Shown here in pieces: positions 27,559-40,308 of a DNA stretch of 64,000 bases (position 1 is the first letter of the stretch; each line of letters opens with the position of its first letter). Origin of the DNA: Taenia hydatigena (lineage: Eukaryota > Platyhelminthes > Cestoda > Cyclophyllidea > Taeniidae). The notes under the pieces are model-generated. The model was not told the origin of the DNA and did not search any database. It saw nothing but the letters and a program-made list of their open reading frames with translations. The DNA lies in assembly GCA_036345935.2 (NCBI GenBank), contig JADWOT020000008.1, positions 4,939,114 through 5,003,113 on the forward strand, read 5' to 3'. The position numbers and the translations under genes are program-made.

Positions 27559-28339
27559 AGATGAACAAGTTTGGTGAAGAAAGCGGGTAAAATGCATTGT
27601 GAACCTCAAGAATGAAGGAAATTCCTTATCTCCTCCGTCTTTTTCTCCCAAGGGCACTGACACCTGAAATAGAAAAGAGAAACTTCCAGCCAGTTTTAGC
27701 GCCTTACCAGCATGGCAAGATCATGGCTATGACAACGCAGTGTGAAAGTTTTCGCCAACAAATATCGGCATACTGATGCATAATTTATACCTCCACTTTG
27801 TCCGTCCTTGTTTTCCTCTCTATCTCTTTTCCTCTTTCTTTTAAGGGCTTTTTATCCTTTCCTGAATATGAAATGGACTCTTAAGCAGATTCGATTTTCT
27901 AGCTACTCTACTTTGAATGCGTTTCGCCTGAAGCAGACAGGCAATTCGTTGGCGTTGATTATGCCAGACACAATGTAAGCATTGGTTGGGGTAGGCTTAA
28001 TTTGACATTTTATTTACAAATGACAGTTGCACGCATTGCTAAAATCTGATTTGCATTGTCATCGCCTCCCCAATGAGGCGCCTGCTTGTCTCGGTTTAGC
28101 TCGGCGCAAGTATTTTCTCGCCAGTGCTGCAGTAAAATGAAAGCCTCTAATATTCTTCTAATCCGTCTGACAACCTTGAGGGTCTGATGTGTCAAAGGAG
28201 CATAAATCAAGATAAATGAGCAGTTAAGGGAAAATAAAATGTGAATAGAAACAGTGAGGAAGGACTTAACACGGCAAGGCTGTGTTTACATTGGCTCCTT
28301 TATCCCACGATCGCGGTAGTCAAGATGATGCTTTTATTT

Positions 28340-28900
28340 CCAGCCGTTCAGATTGATTGTCCAGAGACCTTCCTGAAGGCGAAAGAAGACAGAATATGCA
28401 TAGGGCGCAACTAGAATGGCTCGCATATCAATCTGCTTGACGGAGGGACACTGGTGAGCCCGAGGAGGACAAAACGAAGAGCTAAACAAAAGTCTTCCCA
28501 GTGGTCCACTTGATTTTACGCCCTTTTTAGTACCCACAATACAGTCGATGCTGCCAATGGTCTCATGTGTCGAATCTGCGCTGGCCGCCTTGAGAGTCCA
28601 TGGGTAGTCGTAAGAACACTTGTCTCAAAGCAGAGTCCTTCAGCTAGACGGGCCACCTCGAGTCCGCTTCATTAACAACTTCATCCAGGTGCCGTGGACA
28701 GCTCCGAAATGACCATTTCCGAACCCTTCACGGTTGGCGTCACCTTAGTTGATGGAAGCACTTATAAAGATCATGGGACTGGGATCAGTCGTTAAGAGCA
28801 GAAATCATTTTCAGTTCCTCTGTTGGGGAATCGACACAGATTCTCTCGATATCGACACAAGTTCTTCGTCCATCACGTTAAGCCTTAGCAGTCGGTAGTC
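28340..28900 (+). repeat. Decayed dispersed repeat, intergenic copy
   Basis: Shares ordered patches with 6640-7130, for example AACGAAGAGCTAAACAAA at about 28473 and a cattttcagttcctctg-like block near 28810. A related fragment lies at about 600-650 (gcgaaagaggacaat versus gcgaaagaagacaga here). It is too decayed to class as a transposon type. Confidence 0.35.
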
Positions 28901-30490
28901 TGGAAAGCATTCATTGGATTCAAAGAAAATGAAACCACGGCGTGAGTTTAACGAAACAAAGGTGGATTTCTATTGAATGCTCAGACAGCATCTACTTACC
29001 ATCTCTTTACAAGCCAGAAGCACCAAATCAATGCACATCGGAGCTTTGAGGCATGTCTCTTTCAATCATGTCGAAAAGGGAAGTTTAAATGTAGCTGTTC
29101 ACCTGCCCTCTCCATGATCCCACCTTCCTTCCACTAGTCTCTCCCTCAAACCTCTTCCCTGCCGTCACAGCCTTTGGTGGTCACCCAAGTAGTGGACTTA
29201 AGCTCTCCACTGAGGCAAGACGGAACTACTAAAGCAGAGAAAAGCTGTCTGATGGTGTGAAAAAGGCGCACAATTCTGTTGACCAAGTCAAATGGTCAGG
29301 TTGCACGTATTTCCTCTCGCCTTTGGGGCTCAATTTGTACTCGCTAGTAAAGATTGAGCAGCTCGTATCAATTTTTTTTGCAGGGACTTTAATTGACGAT
29401 ATTCTGGCGAACTCCACGGGATGCCTTAATCCTTCTTGGCTAAAACAAATACATTGCTTCCGAGAGGGCGAGTCGTATTCCCTTTCTTTCCACTCTTCTA
29501 TACCATCCTGCTCAGGCTATTCATAAATTCCTACGTCCACGTCACAGTACAGCGAAGGTCGTGGCAAGCAATGAGCTCCTTGGGTCAAATGAAATTGCCA
29601 TTTGAGAGTTGTGCTGGCATCTATTCCACTTGGGAGCTCCGCCAGGTGGAATGACCTCCAGGTCATGCCATTTAGCCCCAATCCTTTCCATGCGTACATC
29701 CTCCTTCATCTTCAAGCAATTCTTGAAGCACTGCCTATCTTAAAAGACATATTTCCCGACTTCTACTAAAGTGTGATAGGAGTAAGAGGTGCACGTGATG
29801 TTGATGGGAGGATCGGCGATGACGCACACCAGTAACGCTGTAATTGACTTCCACCCTCGCCAACCACCCCAGCGCCGTGATCTGCAGTAATGCTATTAAT
29901 AACTGCAGCGATACTTTCCGTGAACAGCCTAAAAATACTCATTGTGTAGCTGTCTACGGCACCTATATGGAGATGTCAATAAAGTTGACACGCAATATCT
30001 CCTCTGCCTCTCTCCCAACTACATAAAATCAAAGTCGATGTAGTCAGGTAACACTGGAATGAGAAATAAATGGCAAAAAGGAACAGCCACGAAATTAACT
30101 CTCAATCAAATCATTTTAAACAGCATGTTATGTTAAAAGGCTCTGTTTCTTAGGCCATTACCCTCACGACTGGCGATGGACAAACGGGATGATTAGCACA
30201 GTTCCCTTTCCCCAATATCGTTTAAAAACAGGACAAAACTCCAGTTCTTGTAGAATCGCCAAGAAGAATCAGTGACTTTGTCGTCCGGCATCTGCAGAGT
30301 TGAAGGGACGTTTGACGCTTGGCGCAGACGGTTCTTAAGTATTACTCCTTGCAGCATCGACTACGTTGGAAGAGCGATGGAGACGACGCCCAAAAAGAGG
30401 CGATAGGCTATGTAATACGTTAGTTCAGCTCTTGGTGATCTACCTTTGACTTTTTGCCTTCGGGCCATGCTATTACCGCCAGCATTACGT

Positions 30491-30766
30491 CTTCCTTCCT
30501 TCCTTCCTTCCTTCCTTCCTTCCTTCCTTCCTTCCTTCCTTCCTTCCTTCCTTCCTTCCTTCCTTCCTTCCTTCCTTCCTTCCTTCCTTCCTTCCTTTCC
30601 TTCCTTTCCTTCCTTCCTTCCTTCCTTCCTTCCTTCCTTCCTTCCTCCTTCCTTCCTTCCTTCCTTCCTTCCTTCCTTCCTTCCTTCCTTCCTTCCTTCC
30701 TTCCTTCCTTCCTTCCTTCCTTCCTTCCTTCCTTCCTTCCTTCCTTCCTTCCTTCCTTCCTTCCTC
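30491..30766. repeat. CTTC tetranucleotide microsatellite, 276 bp
   Basis: About 69 CTTC/TTCC units with two register slips near 30598-30606 and 30647. The long Ser-Phe-Leu-Pro and Lys-Glu-Gly-Arg open frames across it are repeat artefacts. Length is probably polymorphic and may be collapsed or expanded in the assembly. Confidence 0.97.
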
Positions 30767-33700
30767 TTCAAGGAGGTCTCGGAGCGCGCTGCAGCATGAT
30801 TGCCTTTATCGGCCTCGACCTCAGCCAAAATATACCTTTATCAGGGGGTACTTTTAACAGAACACCTCCTTTCTAGCTGCAACCGCTCCACGTCTAGAGG
30901 AGTTTATTAGTAAAAGTCACAGTCAACACGTTGGCTAACCCTGGCTAAATTGGACTGCTCAAAGGTGGGAACAGACTCACATTTGATGCCTGGCGAGGCT
31001 TGGGAGGGTCGCATTTCACCAGTGCTTGGGGCTTTAAATTGGAGGATCAGGCATCGTTTAGATCTTCGTAATGTGGTTTTGCGCCTTTACGAGGAGTGTT
31101 AAGGGCCAACGACGAATTTAATGCTATTAAACGACTGCAACTTTCATGGAATCAGAACTTGATTGACGATTAAATTTTTACACCTAGTCCGGTGTTCAAA
31201 TAATCGTGAGAAGCTCCTGCATGGAAGGATTTGGTAGCGAAGCAGACACCCCGTAGAACAGGATGCTTCAAGTGAAAGACATTCCTGGATGACTGCACTC
31301 ATCGTTCCTACAGCAACGCTTAAGGTCTTTCAGATACTGTAAGCGATAATTGTCCGCAGCACAATGTCATCCTTGAACGGATCGTCGTCGTATTGGTCTT
31401 AAAGACTTTCTGAAAGTGCAGGTGTCGACGAGGTTCTCGCCGAAAGGCGGTTTCATTAGAGGTACCCGTGCTGTTTGAGGCTTAAGCCCAAGTTTGGCTT
31501 GCGTATTCAAGTGTGACTGCACCATCAGTGGGAGAACAATTCTGAATGCATCAGCCGACCTGGTTAAACAGAAGAGAAAGGAACGAATGAGTGGCATCCA
31601 ACCTCCTCAGCCCCATTCCAACGGATTTGCACAAACAAGATCGCAAACACACTTCCCTTCTGCTTGTCTACCAACAAACCTTGTTTACACCTGGAATGAC
31701 TAATTCAGCGTTCGAATGGAAATTTTCATTGACTGGAATGATTTGCCGCTGACAGTCGATGCCGCCTTGATATGACAACAAAAAACCTCCAGATAAATTT
31801 ACAATAAAAAAGAGGTAAGCAGCATGATGAAAAGGTGAAGACAAAAAATCTAAAGGTCGCATTTTTTGGCCGAATCCAGTAGAAGTGGGTTTTCTGTCAT
31901 CTTTTGCCTCCGAATAAGACGCAGGGCGGCGCGGCATTTGCGGCAGTGGAAAATGAACTCTTCAAACCACCCTGATTTCTATTGCTGGTTGATTAAGTTG
32001 AGGGAGCAAAAGAAGTGCATCTTCGCCTACTGGAGAGAGGGTCAGTGCTGACTCTTAGCAGAAAGGCTAAAAATAATGCCCACCTTCGACAGCAGCCCCC
32101 GTCCTGTGTGTCCTGCAGGAACGCTACCCACAACTGCATCAAGCGCTACTAGCCATGATTCACCTGAGATGGTTCGTTAAGAAGCTGCCCATAGGGTTTT
32201 TATAAAGATGGCAATGATTTCCACATGTGACTCCTTCTCCTCTACCCATCTACTAGATGGACAGAGTCCGAGTTGGTACGGTTGGACAGAGCTGAAGTCA
32301 GGACCAAGTGGCACTGAGGAGCGGACTGTTTTCAACTCCGACTTATATCAGACGACTCTGGTCTTAAAATTAATGCCAAAAAAGCGTAAGTAGTGAGTTG
32401 AATAGAATTTCATCCTAAAAAAAAGGCGTTTGGTCTTCATATTCGCCCCCGCTCCTCCACCACTAGAGGTCTGAGGTCGAATCTCCGAATGAATGCAATT
32501 GTTGTTAAAATGATGGAAAAGACGAGGTAATAGGTGGGCGACTGTCGGTTTCAAAGCCCATCCATTACATCAGGCGACGCCTTATCTCCCGCCTGCCTGA
32601 CTCACCGACCTTGGCAGGCAATATATGACCTGCGCCCGCCATAAAACCGCAAAGTTATGACACGCAAAAGAGGTTCACGGATTCTCCGAAGCAGTTTGCC
32701 ACTTACTATGCTAATATTTTCTGTATTAACTTGGTGCCAACCATAAACAAGCCATTAAGTGAATTGGCAGAAGATTCAAAGCCCCGAGGCTTCCTTAAGG
32801 GCAAAAATGGGTATGATACTCGGACGAACTGGATATTCTCCACATACAGGAGGGCTTGAGGGGGTAATGGCATGGCCTAGACCACATTAAGGAGCTTAAA
32901 GTACCCTTGAAACTAAAGCAAGGAGTTGATCTTAAGATCTCTAGAGCTTTGCTAGGGAGAGACTGTTTAATTTTACAGACCTGAGGGACCTACCGGCCAA
33001 TGCAGCTACCGTCGCATTGCATTTGACTTTCTCAATGAAAATATGGTATGCGAGAAAAATGTGTTATTTTGCAGAAGTAAAGTGGAAACTATTATTGCTG
33101 TAGAGAGTTTTGCAGAACTTCATGCTAAATGTCAATTCAAATGATATTTTATTCATGCAAGCTCTACCACCTTAGTCAAATATCAATGCCAGAATAGCAA
33201 CCATTCCTAATTCCTCTAATTTCTATGAGTGAAATATGTTTTATAAGTAAGTGATGCCTATGCCTTTCCTATTTATGCGATGGTTCAAGTTAAATAAAGT
33301 CGCATTTGCCTACTGCTAAAACTGGCGTATTTAATACAGGAACTGTCACCGTACAATGCTGTTTCTATCAATTATTTTAGTCATCGCTAGGAAGCGGAAT
33401 TAATTTGCTAGTGTGCTGCAAAATCTTTTTGCTTCACTGCGCTTTTCGGGTCAAAACCGCCCAATTTGCCAAGTCTAGTAATTCTGTCGACGCAGTCTTC
33501 TGCAAACAGATATCGTTCGGGCCAAAGAATTATCCGGTAATTGTGCAGCAACAGTTGATGGTTTGTCCAATTGAGTAGGCATAATGAAGGTCAATGAACA
33601 AAGCTTTCTTCCATTACTTCGCGAAAGAGGATTATGTGGAATCTACAGGTTAAAGGATATGCAGTTATTTTGCAGCAAGTAGTTGGATTAAAGCGCCTGA

Positions 33701-34137
33701 ATCACTTTGGCCAAGAATCATTCCTTTCCTATATTGTTTTGAGAAATACCTTACACTTTTTTACGAATCGGCAACCATAGACCATAACATTTTGTGTAAC
33801 CATGCCGTTAGCGCCCATCTTGACTTGAATACCTGATTAAAATGCAGGCTTTTAGCAGTTAGCTTAGATACTTTAAAGAGTATTAGCGATTTACTTGAAT
33901 GGGACAAATTTTAACTTAATTTCTCCAGTCGCTACTAACCCATTCGTTTGCAGTTTTAATCGATCCAGTTTTGACTTCCTGCCCAACACATGCATTTCAA
34001 TCTTTTGATTTTGATTTTGAATTAAGTATTTTGATTTGAATGATGCAGTTTTTATTCAATTTGCAAATCGTTCAGCCCCGTAGGTTTCTTGTTTTAGTGC
34101 GCCACTTCGCGGCTGCCTGATTCCAGTTGGGTTCGAG

Positions 34138-37100
34138 ATGGATTCGTCGCCGGAGATGGATAAGTTTGGCATTTCAGAGCAGGATTATGAGTACATGTTT
34201 GATCCTCTCAAGCGTCGAGGCTTCACTTCCAAAAAGCAGCAGATATATGGTGTCTTCGCTTCGGATTCTGACTCTGAAACTGAAGAGAGTGGCATGAGCT
34301 CCATGGCCTCTATTCGCAAGCGTAAGGGTTCAAACTATTCTGGACCCATCACTTTTGTCAGTGGTGGAATTAAGGTATCTTATCATTAATGTACTCCTTT
34401 GGGGCATTTGGCTCAGGCGAAAGTCCCAAATGGGACATACCTATTCATCAAAGCTGTCTCATTATCCATTCCATACCGCTAAGAATTTCGTGTTGCTGAA
34501 GACTTTTGTTTAGTTAGTTGAGTGGGATCGTGCGTGGGCTGCATCTAGTGCATTGTTTTTTCTACTCCAGGAGGGTTCCAAAACTGTGGAGTCTGTGGTG
34601 AATGAGGAGGATCTGGATGTCGGGATATCAGATGAGGAAGAGGACAAGCGCTTATTTTCTGTAGACACTCACGCGAAGGAACATACATCGAAACAGCACG
34701 TTTTTGGGAAGCCTGCACCATTTAGACCACGTAAACCCATGCCTTCGTCTACCACTCAGGGTTTTGGGTCATGGGAACGGCATACCAAAGGCATTGGAAT
34801 GAAATTGTTGCAGAAGATGGGTTTTAAAGCTGGTGAGGGTCTCGGCAAAGCTGGACAGGGTATCGCTACTCCAGTGGAAGCGGTCAAGCGCGTTGGAAAA
34901 GGCGCAGTCGGTTCAATGGGTCCTGAGGTTGCTCCTGCTCCTCGCAAAGGAAATGAACCAGCTCCGTTGCCTGAAGAGCGTCAGAGTGATAATTGTAAGC
35001 AGCAGCGAGTTTCCTCATTGCTTTTTGTGTGCACGACTTAATTTGTTTGCGATTTTTTTTGCTTCAGCTGGTCTCCCTAGGTATAAGAAAAAGTCTGTTG
35101 TAAACGGTGACTCTGGTTCGGAAAAGCGTCCCCTGAAAGCGATTTATATGTCGGCTGATGAACTTATTGCTAGTGTTAGCCCAGCCACACCTGCTGCAGC
35201 AATCAAACTGCATGGCCCTTTTATCCAAAACAGGTAATTTTTACATGGGACCTCTTTTCTTCTTGTCTCCCATCTTTCTCTTGTTATAGTGAGTTGAGCA
35301 AAGTGAAGGTGATTGATATGACACAGAAGGAGCAGCGTGTATATGAGGGCTACGAGGCTGCTCTGTCTAGTTCCTCTCGCTATGGTCGACGCATTGATGA
35401 GGGCGATGATGATGCCGTGGATGCAGAAACGCGTAAACGTGAGCGACGTATTGAGGGTCACTTCTTCGAAGTGCCTGTGCTCTGCCACAATATTGATCTT
35501 GTTATCAAGTCGACTGAGGACGAGATCAGGCGTCTAGATCGTGGTGCGCGCTATGAGGAGGATAGGACTGCTGGACTACAACATGAAATCGATCGTCTCA
35601 GTCGGGTCTGGTCTTTCTTCGTTTATGTTTTCAACCCTTCAATCTTCGCATTTCTGTATATTGATACATTGATTCTGAATGGGCTTGGTTTTCTCATTAT
35701 TCGATGTCAATCCCCTTGTTAGTAATTGGTTGGAAAGCATTGCACCACAAAATTACTTAAGTTCTAGCAAATTCTTAACTCCACCTCGTCGGAGTCGCTC
35801 TTTACGGTTTTATGAGGCATAGGAGCCTGAAAGTAGCCTTTTAATAGCGTATAAAAGGGCTGACAGTCTAGCCGTCTAGGTAATAACGGCAGAGCTTGAC
35901 ATCACTCTCGTAGCGGTTGAATGGGACGCTCACCCATGCAGTTAAAACAAATCTCGTTCTGAGATGACGTGTTTTTGGACTCTGAACAGACTTGATGAAG
36001 CATGATCATTTAAGAGAACATTGGTATTTTCTGAGCTTACTGCATGGCTATTTGATGATGGAGTGAGTTTGAGTGCTTTTAGCTGGTTCTATGTTTCGAG
36101 CTGTTCCTTAGTAGATAAAGTCTCAGTCATTGCTTTTCAGACGCTATTCCTCCTCATCCCCTTTGTTAATCCGTATCATTTACTGTGGAGAAACCTTATT
36201 CCCTTTGTTTAACGAACCAAGGTCGATTTTTTATGCTTTAAAGCTTGGAATCGTCAAAAATATGTATGGATAACTTATCGGGAAACTGCTCTCCTCTTAC
36301 TGTGCCGACTGGTTTGGGACTTGTCTATCTCACATGAGCTATTGGTTTTCACTTTTACACTCCATAAGTGGGCTTGTTACTTGACCTCCCATTTTACTTG
36401 CATAAACAGGTGGTGGAAAAGGCAGCGTTTGATGTAGATGAGTTGACAGCAGCCCTAGATCTCATTGGCCAGTTCGAATGCGCCCTGAAAAGAGGCGAGT
36501 GTGGGTCGAGCCCCGAGGCCTGTTCCTCCTGGCTCACACGGATTCGGCGGGAGTGCGCTGATCTCTTCGAACTGCCTGCCCTCCTCGCTGCCGTGGCGCG
36601 GCCTCTTTTGGACAGCATGCTGATTAGTTGGAAACCCCTCGTTGTGAGTTCTCTCATGCGTTTGTCTCCTTTAACAATTCGAATCTCTATACGACAGCTT
36701 GGTGTGAGTAACTTCCGATTCTTTGAATAGGCTTTAATAAAAAGGATTTTATAACCAGTATTAACGTGGTTAACTTCATTTGAATCACATGGCGGTGGGG
36801 CACGTGGACTTCAATGGTGTTTAAATCCACCTCTGATCCTAAGCACACCGGTGATTTTATTTGGAGTTTGGGATATTTTTTCAGCTTTCGAATGCATTTC
36901 TGATGTAACCATCAGTAGGCTAGTGTTGCTTTCTAGGCTGTGAAGTTTATGAAGTTTCAGCAGGGAAATATGCTTTCTTTAGCTCCGACTAACTGCTTAT
37001 AATAATTCCAAGTTATTGGAGTCAAAGTAGTTGGGTGTTTACTATGTAATCCTTGGGCTAAATCTGAGACCTCCTTAATCTCAGGTCCATATTTATTGCA

Positions 37101-39790
37101 TTGATGTTCGTGTTTATGACAATAACCTACAATTGAACTACCAGGACTCGAGGCAACTGTTTGCGAATCTTGTTTCCTCCCTTTTGGTATTCTGAATCTA
37201 CTGGTACTTTTTTCTGATAAAAGCATGTTTTGTTGTCCGAGTCCGAGCATTCACTTGGGCCTAGCATTTGAATTCTTGACACCTAGTGCATCCCCTTCAT
37301 CCAGTCTTCAAATATGTCTTCCCCTTCCCTTATGTCCACCAGAATCCAAGCTACGGCGTCGCTGTTTTGTCGGAGTGGCGCAGCGCCCTAGACGACGCGG
37401 GTGCATTTGAGATTCTCCTGAGGACGAGTTGGTTGCCGCCAGTGCGGCGCTGCATCACCACGGAGTGGGATCCGCATGATTGCGAACGCCTACTCGCCGT
37501 CTTCGAGGCCTGGCAATCCATCCTTCCCGAGGACCTTCTTCAACACGACCTCCTTGATGGATTGGTGCTGCCCCGCCTTCGAGTATGTCTCACACATCAT
37601 GTTGTGATTCGAATTTCAACTGATCAATGCCGCTGTTGACGTTAAACTCCCTTCTCTTCTCTGAACTCCAGACAGCGGTAGACGCGTGGAACCCGCTGAC
37701 CGACACGGTGCCCATCCACACGTGGCTGCACCCCTGGCTGCCGTGGTTCGGTGGGGCCTCTCGCCTTGCCACTGTACACGAGGTGGTGTTGCACAAACTA
37801 GCCCTTTGTCTCACCAACTGGCATCCCTCTGACGCGTCCGCCAGCTCAGTCCTCATGCCCTGGCGTAATGTCATCCCCATGACCCAAATGACTATCTTCT
37901 TAAGTCGCAACGTCGTACCTAAGTTGGCTCTGGTCATGCAAACCTTCCAGGCAAGTTTCTCTTCCCCATGCCTCCCCCAATAGTGAGTTTCCACTCAGTT
38001 TCTCAGTAATTATGGCCCATTTGCATCAGCATTTATCCCTGTATTTGCTTTGTTACTAAATCTCTCTGCCAGTGGTCCTTGCTCATTTAGCATGGACCCA
38101 CTCAACAGTATAGAATATTATTTAGTTCTTTCTTTACTATCCTGATGCCGACTTTCCAGGAAAATCCCTTTTTCTCGACCTCCTCCTTACTGGCTGTGCT
38201 GGTACCGGTACGATTTTATGAATCAAGGCATCAATTGATGGTAGTAATTTACGTCATCTGTTAAGTAAACAATGGGTGACGGTGACTTTTTCGTATTAGC
38301 GTTTTTTAGCTTTATTGATACTTTATTCTTCAGCTCCTTTACTGGTGGCGTTTCGTGCACATTAAGCTGTTATTTGTAACTGGGCAGTGTTCTGTGCCAC
38401 ACACGTGGCAACAGTTCCACTTTTCTGCACACTAAACGGCCAAGGCTATTTGCATAAGTGATATTACGATCACCAAGCAAGTCCCCCCGTATCTTATATC
38501 GGGGATTCTTCAACTGGCCTCCCTTAGTAGATGCCTGAGGGAGCTGTTTGTGCGTTTCGTGGCTGGCTTGCTGAATCCCTACAACAGTGTGTTCATTTTG
38601 CTGCTTCATTCCTTTCTCTTGCATTGTCGCTTGTCTTAGCCTTCATTAGCTGGTATCAATGCAATACAATGGATCTAAAGGCAGTCCGACTGCCAGGTAT
38701 CGGATGGTTTAGCGTCTCGAGCCCGTTTTTCCAGGAGGATGTCTTGCATTTTTAGTTTCCCGTTCTTGTTCGGCTTACCAGACCAACTCGCTGATGAAGG
38801 GTGATTGTGGCCTGCTAATATTTGTGCAAGATTGGACCCAGCAATTATCTAATTGGGGGAAAAGAAATGACCTCTACTTGGAAGTGTGGAATGACGCTCC
38901 ATGACCGTGCGCTGCAATAAGTTTATGCGTCCGCTTGGAGCCAAATAGGAACTAAGTGCCCAAGCGAAATTTCAATGTTCGACAAAACTTGGCCTTCATA
39001 GCACGTATGCAAATATGGCCTTTGTTTTTGCGCCTCAGCAGAAACAATTGTTACACCTTTCACCATTAGATAAATCCTGCGGATCAGAATATGGAGCCCT
39101 GGAATTGGGTGATGCGTTGGCTAGAAATTGTCGATCCTGCGGTAATAGCCGACCTCCTGGAGCGCTTTTTCCTGCCACGCTGGCTCCATTGTCTCTCCGA
39201 GTGGCTCACCCAAGCCGTAGAATCGCGCAACCGTCACGCTTCCTCCACCGGTCAGATATTCAGCGAAATCGGTGCCTGGTACTCTGGCTGGAAAGGCCAA
39301 ATTCCTCCCGAGTTGACAGACTATCCAAGTATCAAGGACGCGCTCACGAAGGCTCTCAGTTTCATGGAATGCGCGATGCGTGGAATAGCTCCGGTTAGCG
39401 TCTTTCATTTTTTCTCGTTTACCAAGAGTTTGTGTGGCCCCTTTGAACATGGTCAATGTCTTGCCACTTTAGGACACCCTGTCGTACGGAAGAGCACCAA
39501 ATTCCCAAATAGCTCCAGGTCTCCCCAACAACAGTGCTGCACGCCGTCCACCGTTTGTGCCTTTGGCACAACTCCCACCGACAAATTTGAGGGAGCAGGT
39601 GGAGCAGACGGCAGCTCAGAGAGGCTTCCTCTTCCTTCCCATTGCAAATCGCTTCCACGAGGGCAAGCAAGTATATCGCCTAGAGGGCCAGCAGGTCTTT
39701 TTCGACCGCAATGTCGCCTTCTGCTTCAACTCATATGATTCTGGTTGGCATCCCGTCTCCTTCAACGAGCTCATGGCGATGGCCGAGTAG
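34138..39790 (+). CDS. TFIP11: Tuftelin-interacting protein 11 (G-patch splicing factor)
   Basis: The G-patch partner of the DHX15/Prp43 helicase, which drives release of the intron-lariat spliceosome in the nucleus. Exons: 34138-34374, 34571-34994, 35068-35233, 35290-35605, 36410-36643, 37343-37582, 37672-37950, 39070-39393, 39473-39790. All phases agree; about 845 residues (human 837). Visible parts: acidic N-terminus, G-patch at about residues 143-195 ([16 protein letters not shown]), and the GCFC-like C-terminal region with the near-invariant [27 protein letters not shown] and [14 protein letters not shown], ending with HEGKQVY. I chose the 39070 acceptor because it restores INPADQ before NMEPW. 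The 35605 donor (gtctgg) is weak. The 37950 donor is GC rather than GT. The gene converges on the caspase 519 bp away. Confidence 0.95.
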
Positions 39791-39852
39791 AGCAGACTAC
39801 GTTTTTCTACTCATGTACAGCCTCCTTGACTTGTAAAATTCATTCATCTTGT

Positions 39853-39858
39853 TTTATT
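39853..39858 (-). promoter_or_regulatory. Candidate poly(A) signal for the caspase
   Basis: TTTATT on the + strand, i.e. AATAAA on the caspase strand, 451 nt past the caspase stop. It lies only 63 nt beyond the TFIP11 stop, so the two convergent 3' ends would overlap if it is used. Confidence 0.4.
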
Positions 39859-40277
39859 CCTTTTTTTTTCATTCTACAGTTGCTAAAATATCAGTTGCCT
39901 GTTCACTTGACTAATACCATAGGTTTAACAACCGATGGCTAATCACACGTGGTGTTGGCGTGAGGATTGTCCCTTACTCATGTCCCGACGTTTACTAGTC
40001 TAACGGGTCCAACAAAGTGATACTTTCCTCCCATGATTTGGCCTCCCTCCATCACAGTAATATTTACGATAAGTTAGGGGTCTGTCTACCCTTTGTGCAA
40101 CTATAGGCTCGTTATTAGCATTTCAACTGGCTGATTGATGAGCCGTGTTGGACGCTGAGGTCTTCCATCCAACGCTGAGGCGTTGCCGTCGAACGCAAAT
40201 ACGGCAGTGTTGTGTTTACGGTTAAACATCTGCGCCTAGACACGATCAAAAAGGCGGGCGGCATGTAGAGAAAGAAT

Positions 40278-40283
40278 AATAAA
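40278..40283 (+). promoter_or_regulatory. Candidate poly(A) signal for TFIP11
   Basis: AATAAA on the TFIP11 strand, about 490 nt past its stop and within 30 nt of the caspase stop codon. With the caspase signal at 39853 this suggests overlapping antisense 3' UTRs. Confidence 0.4.
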
Positions 40284-40308
40284 TAGGAAAGCGACTAATA
40301 CGTTAGGA

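Larger units (their letters stand above)
27559..34137. other. Gene-poor intergenic region before TFIP11
   Basis: No gene recognised in 6.6 kb. It holds a decayed dispersed repeat (28340-28900), a CTTC microsatellite (30491-30766), short unassigned open frames and an AT-rich stretch near 33900-34060 just upstream of TFIP11. The last 13 nt before the TFIP11 ATG follow a pyrimidine-poor CAG that could be a splice acceptor for a 5' UTR exon or a spliced leader. Confidence 0.6.

Noticed and set aside
30361..30876. Long open frames of 117-155 codons on both strands
   Set aside because: They are simply the CTTC microsatellite translated, giving Phe-Leu-Pro-Ser or Lys-Glu-Gly-Arg repeats.
31367..31597. 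Minus-strand 76-codon open frame as a reverse transcriptase remnant
   Set aside because: No catalytic or domain motif could be recognised, so a retroelement call is not supported.
34125..34137. ggttcga match near 34130 as a tRNA B box
   Set aside because: No paired arms or A box at the right spacing; no tRNA gene is supported anywhere in the window.
35606..35722. In-frame extension of TFIP11 exon 4
   Set aside because: The sequence becomes hydrophobic and unlike TFIP11, while ending the exon at 35605 joins in phase with 36410; the donor is weak but the extension is worse.
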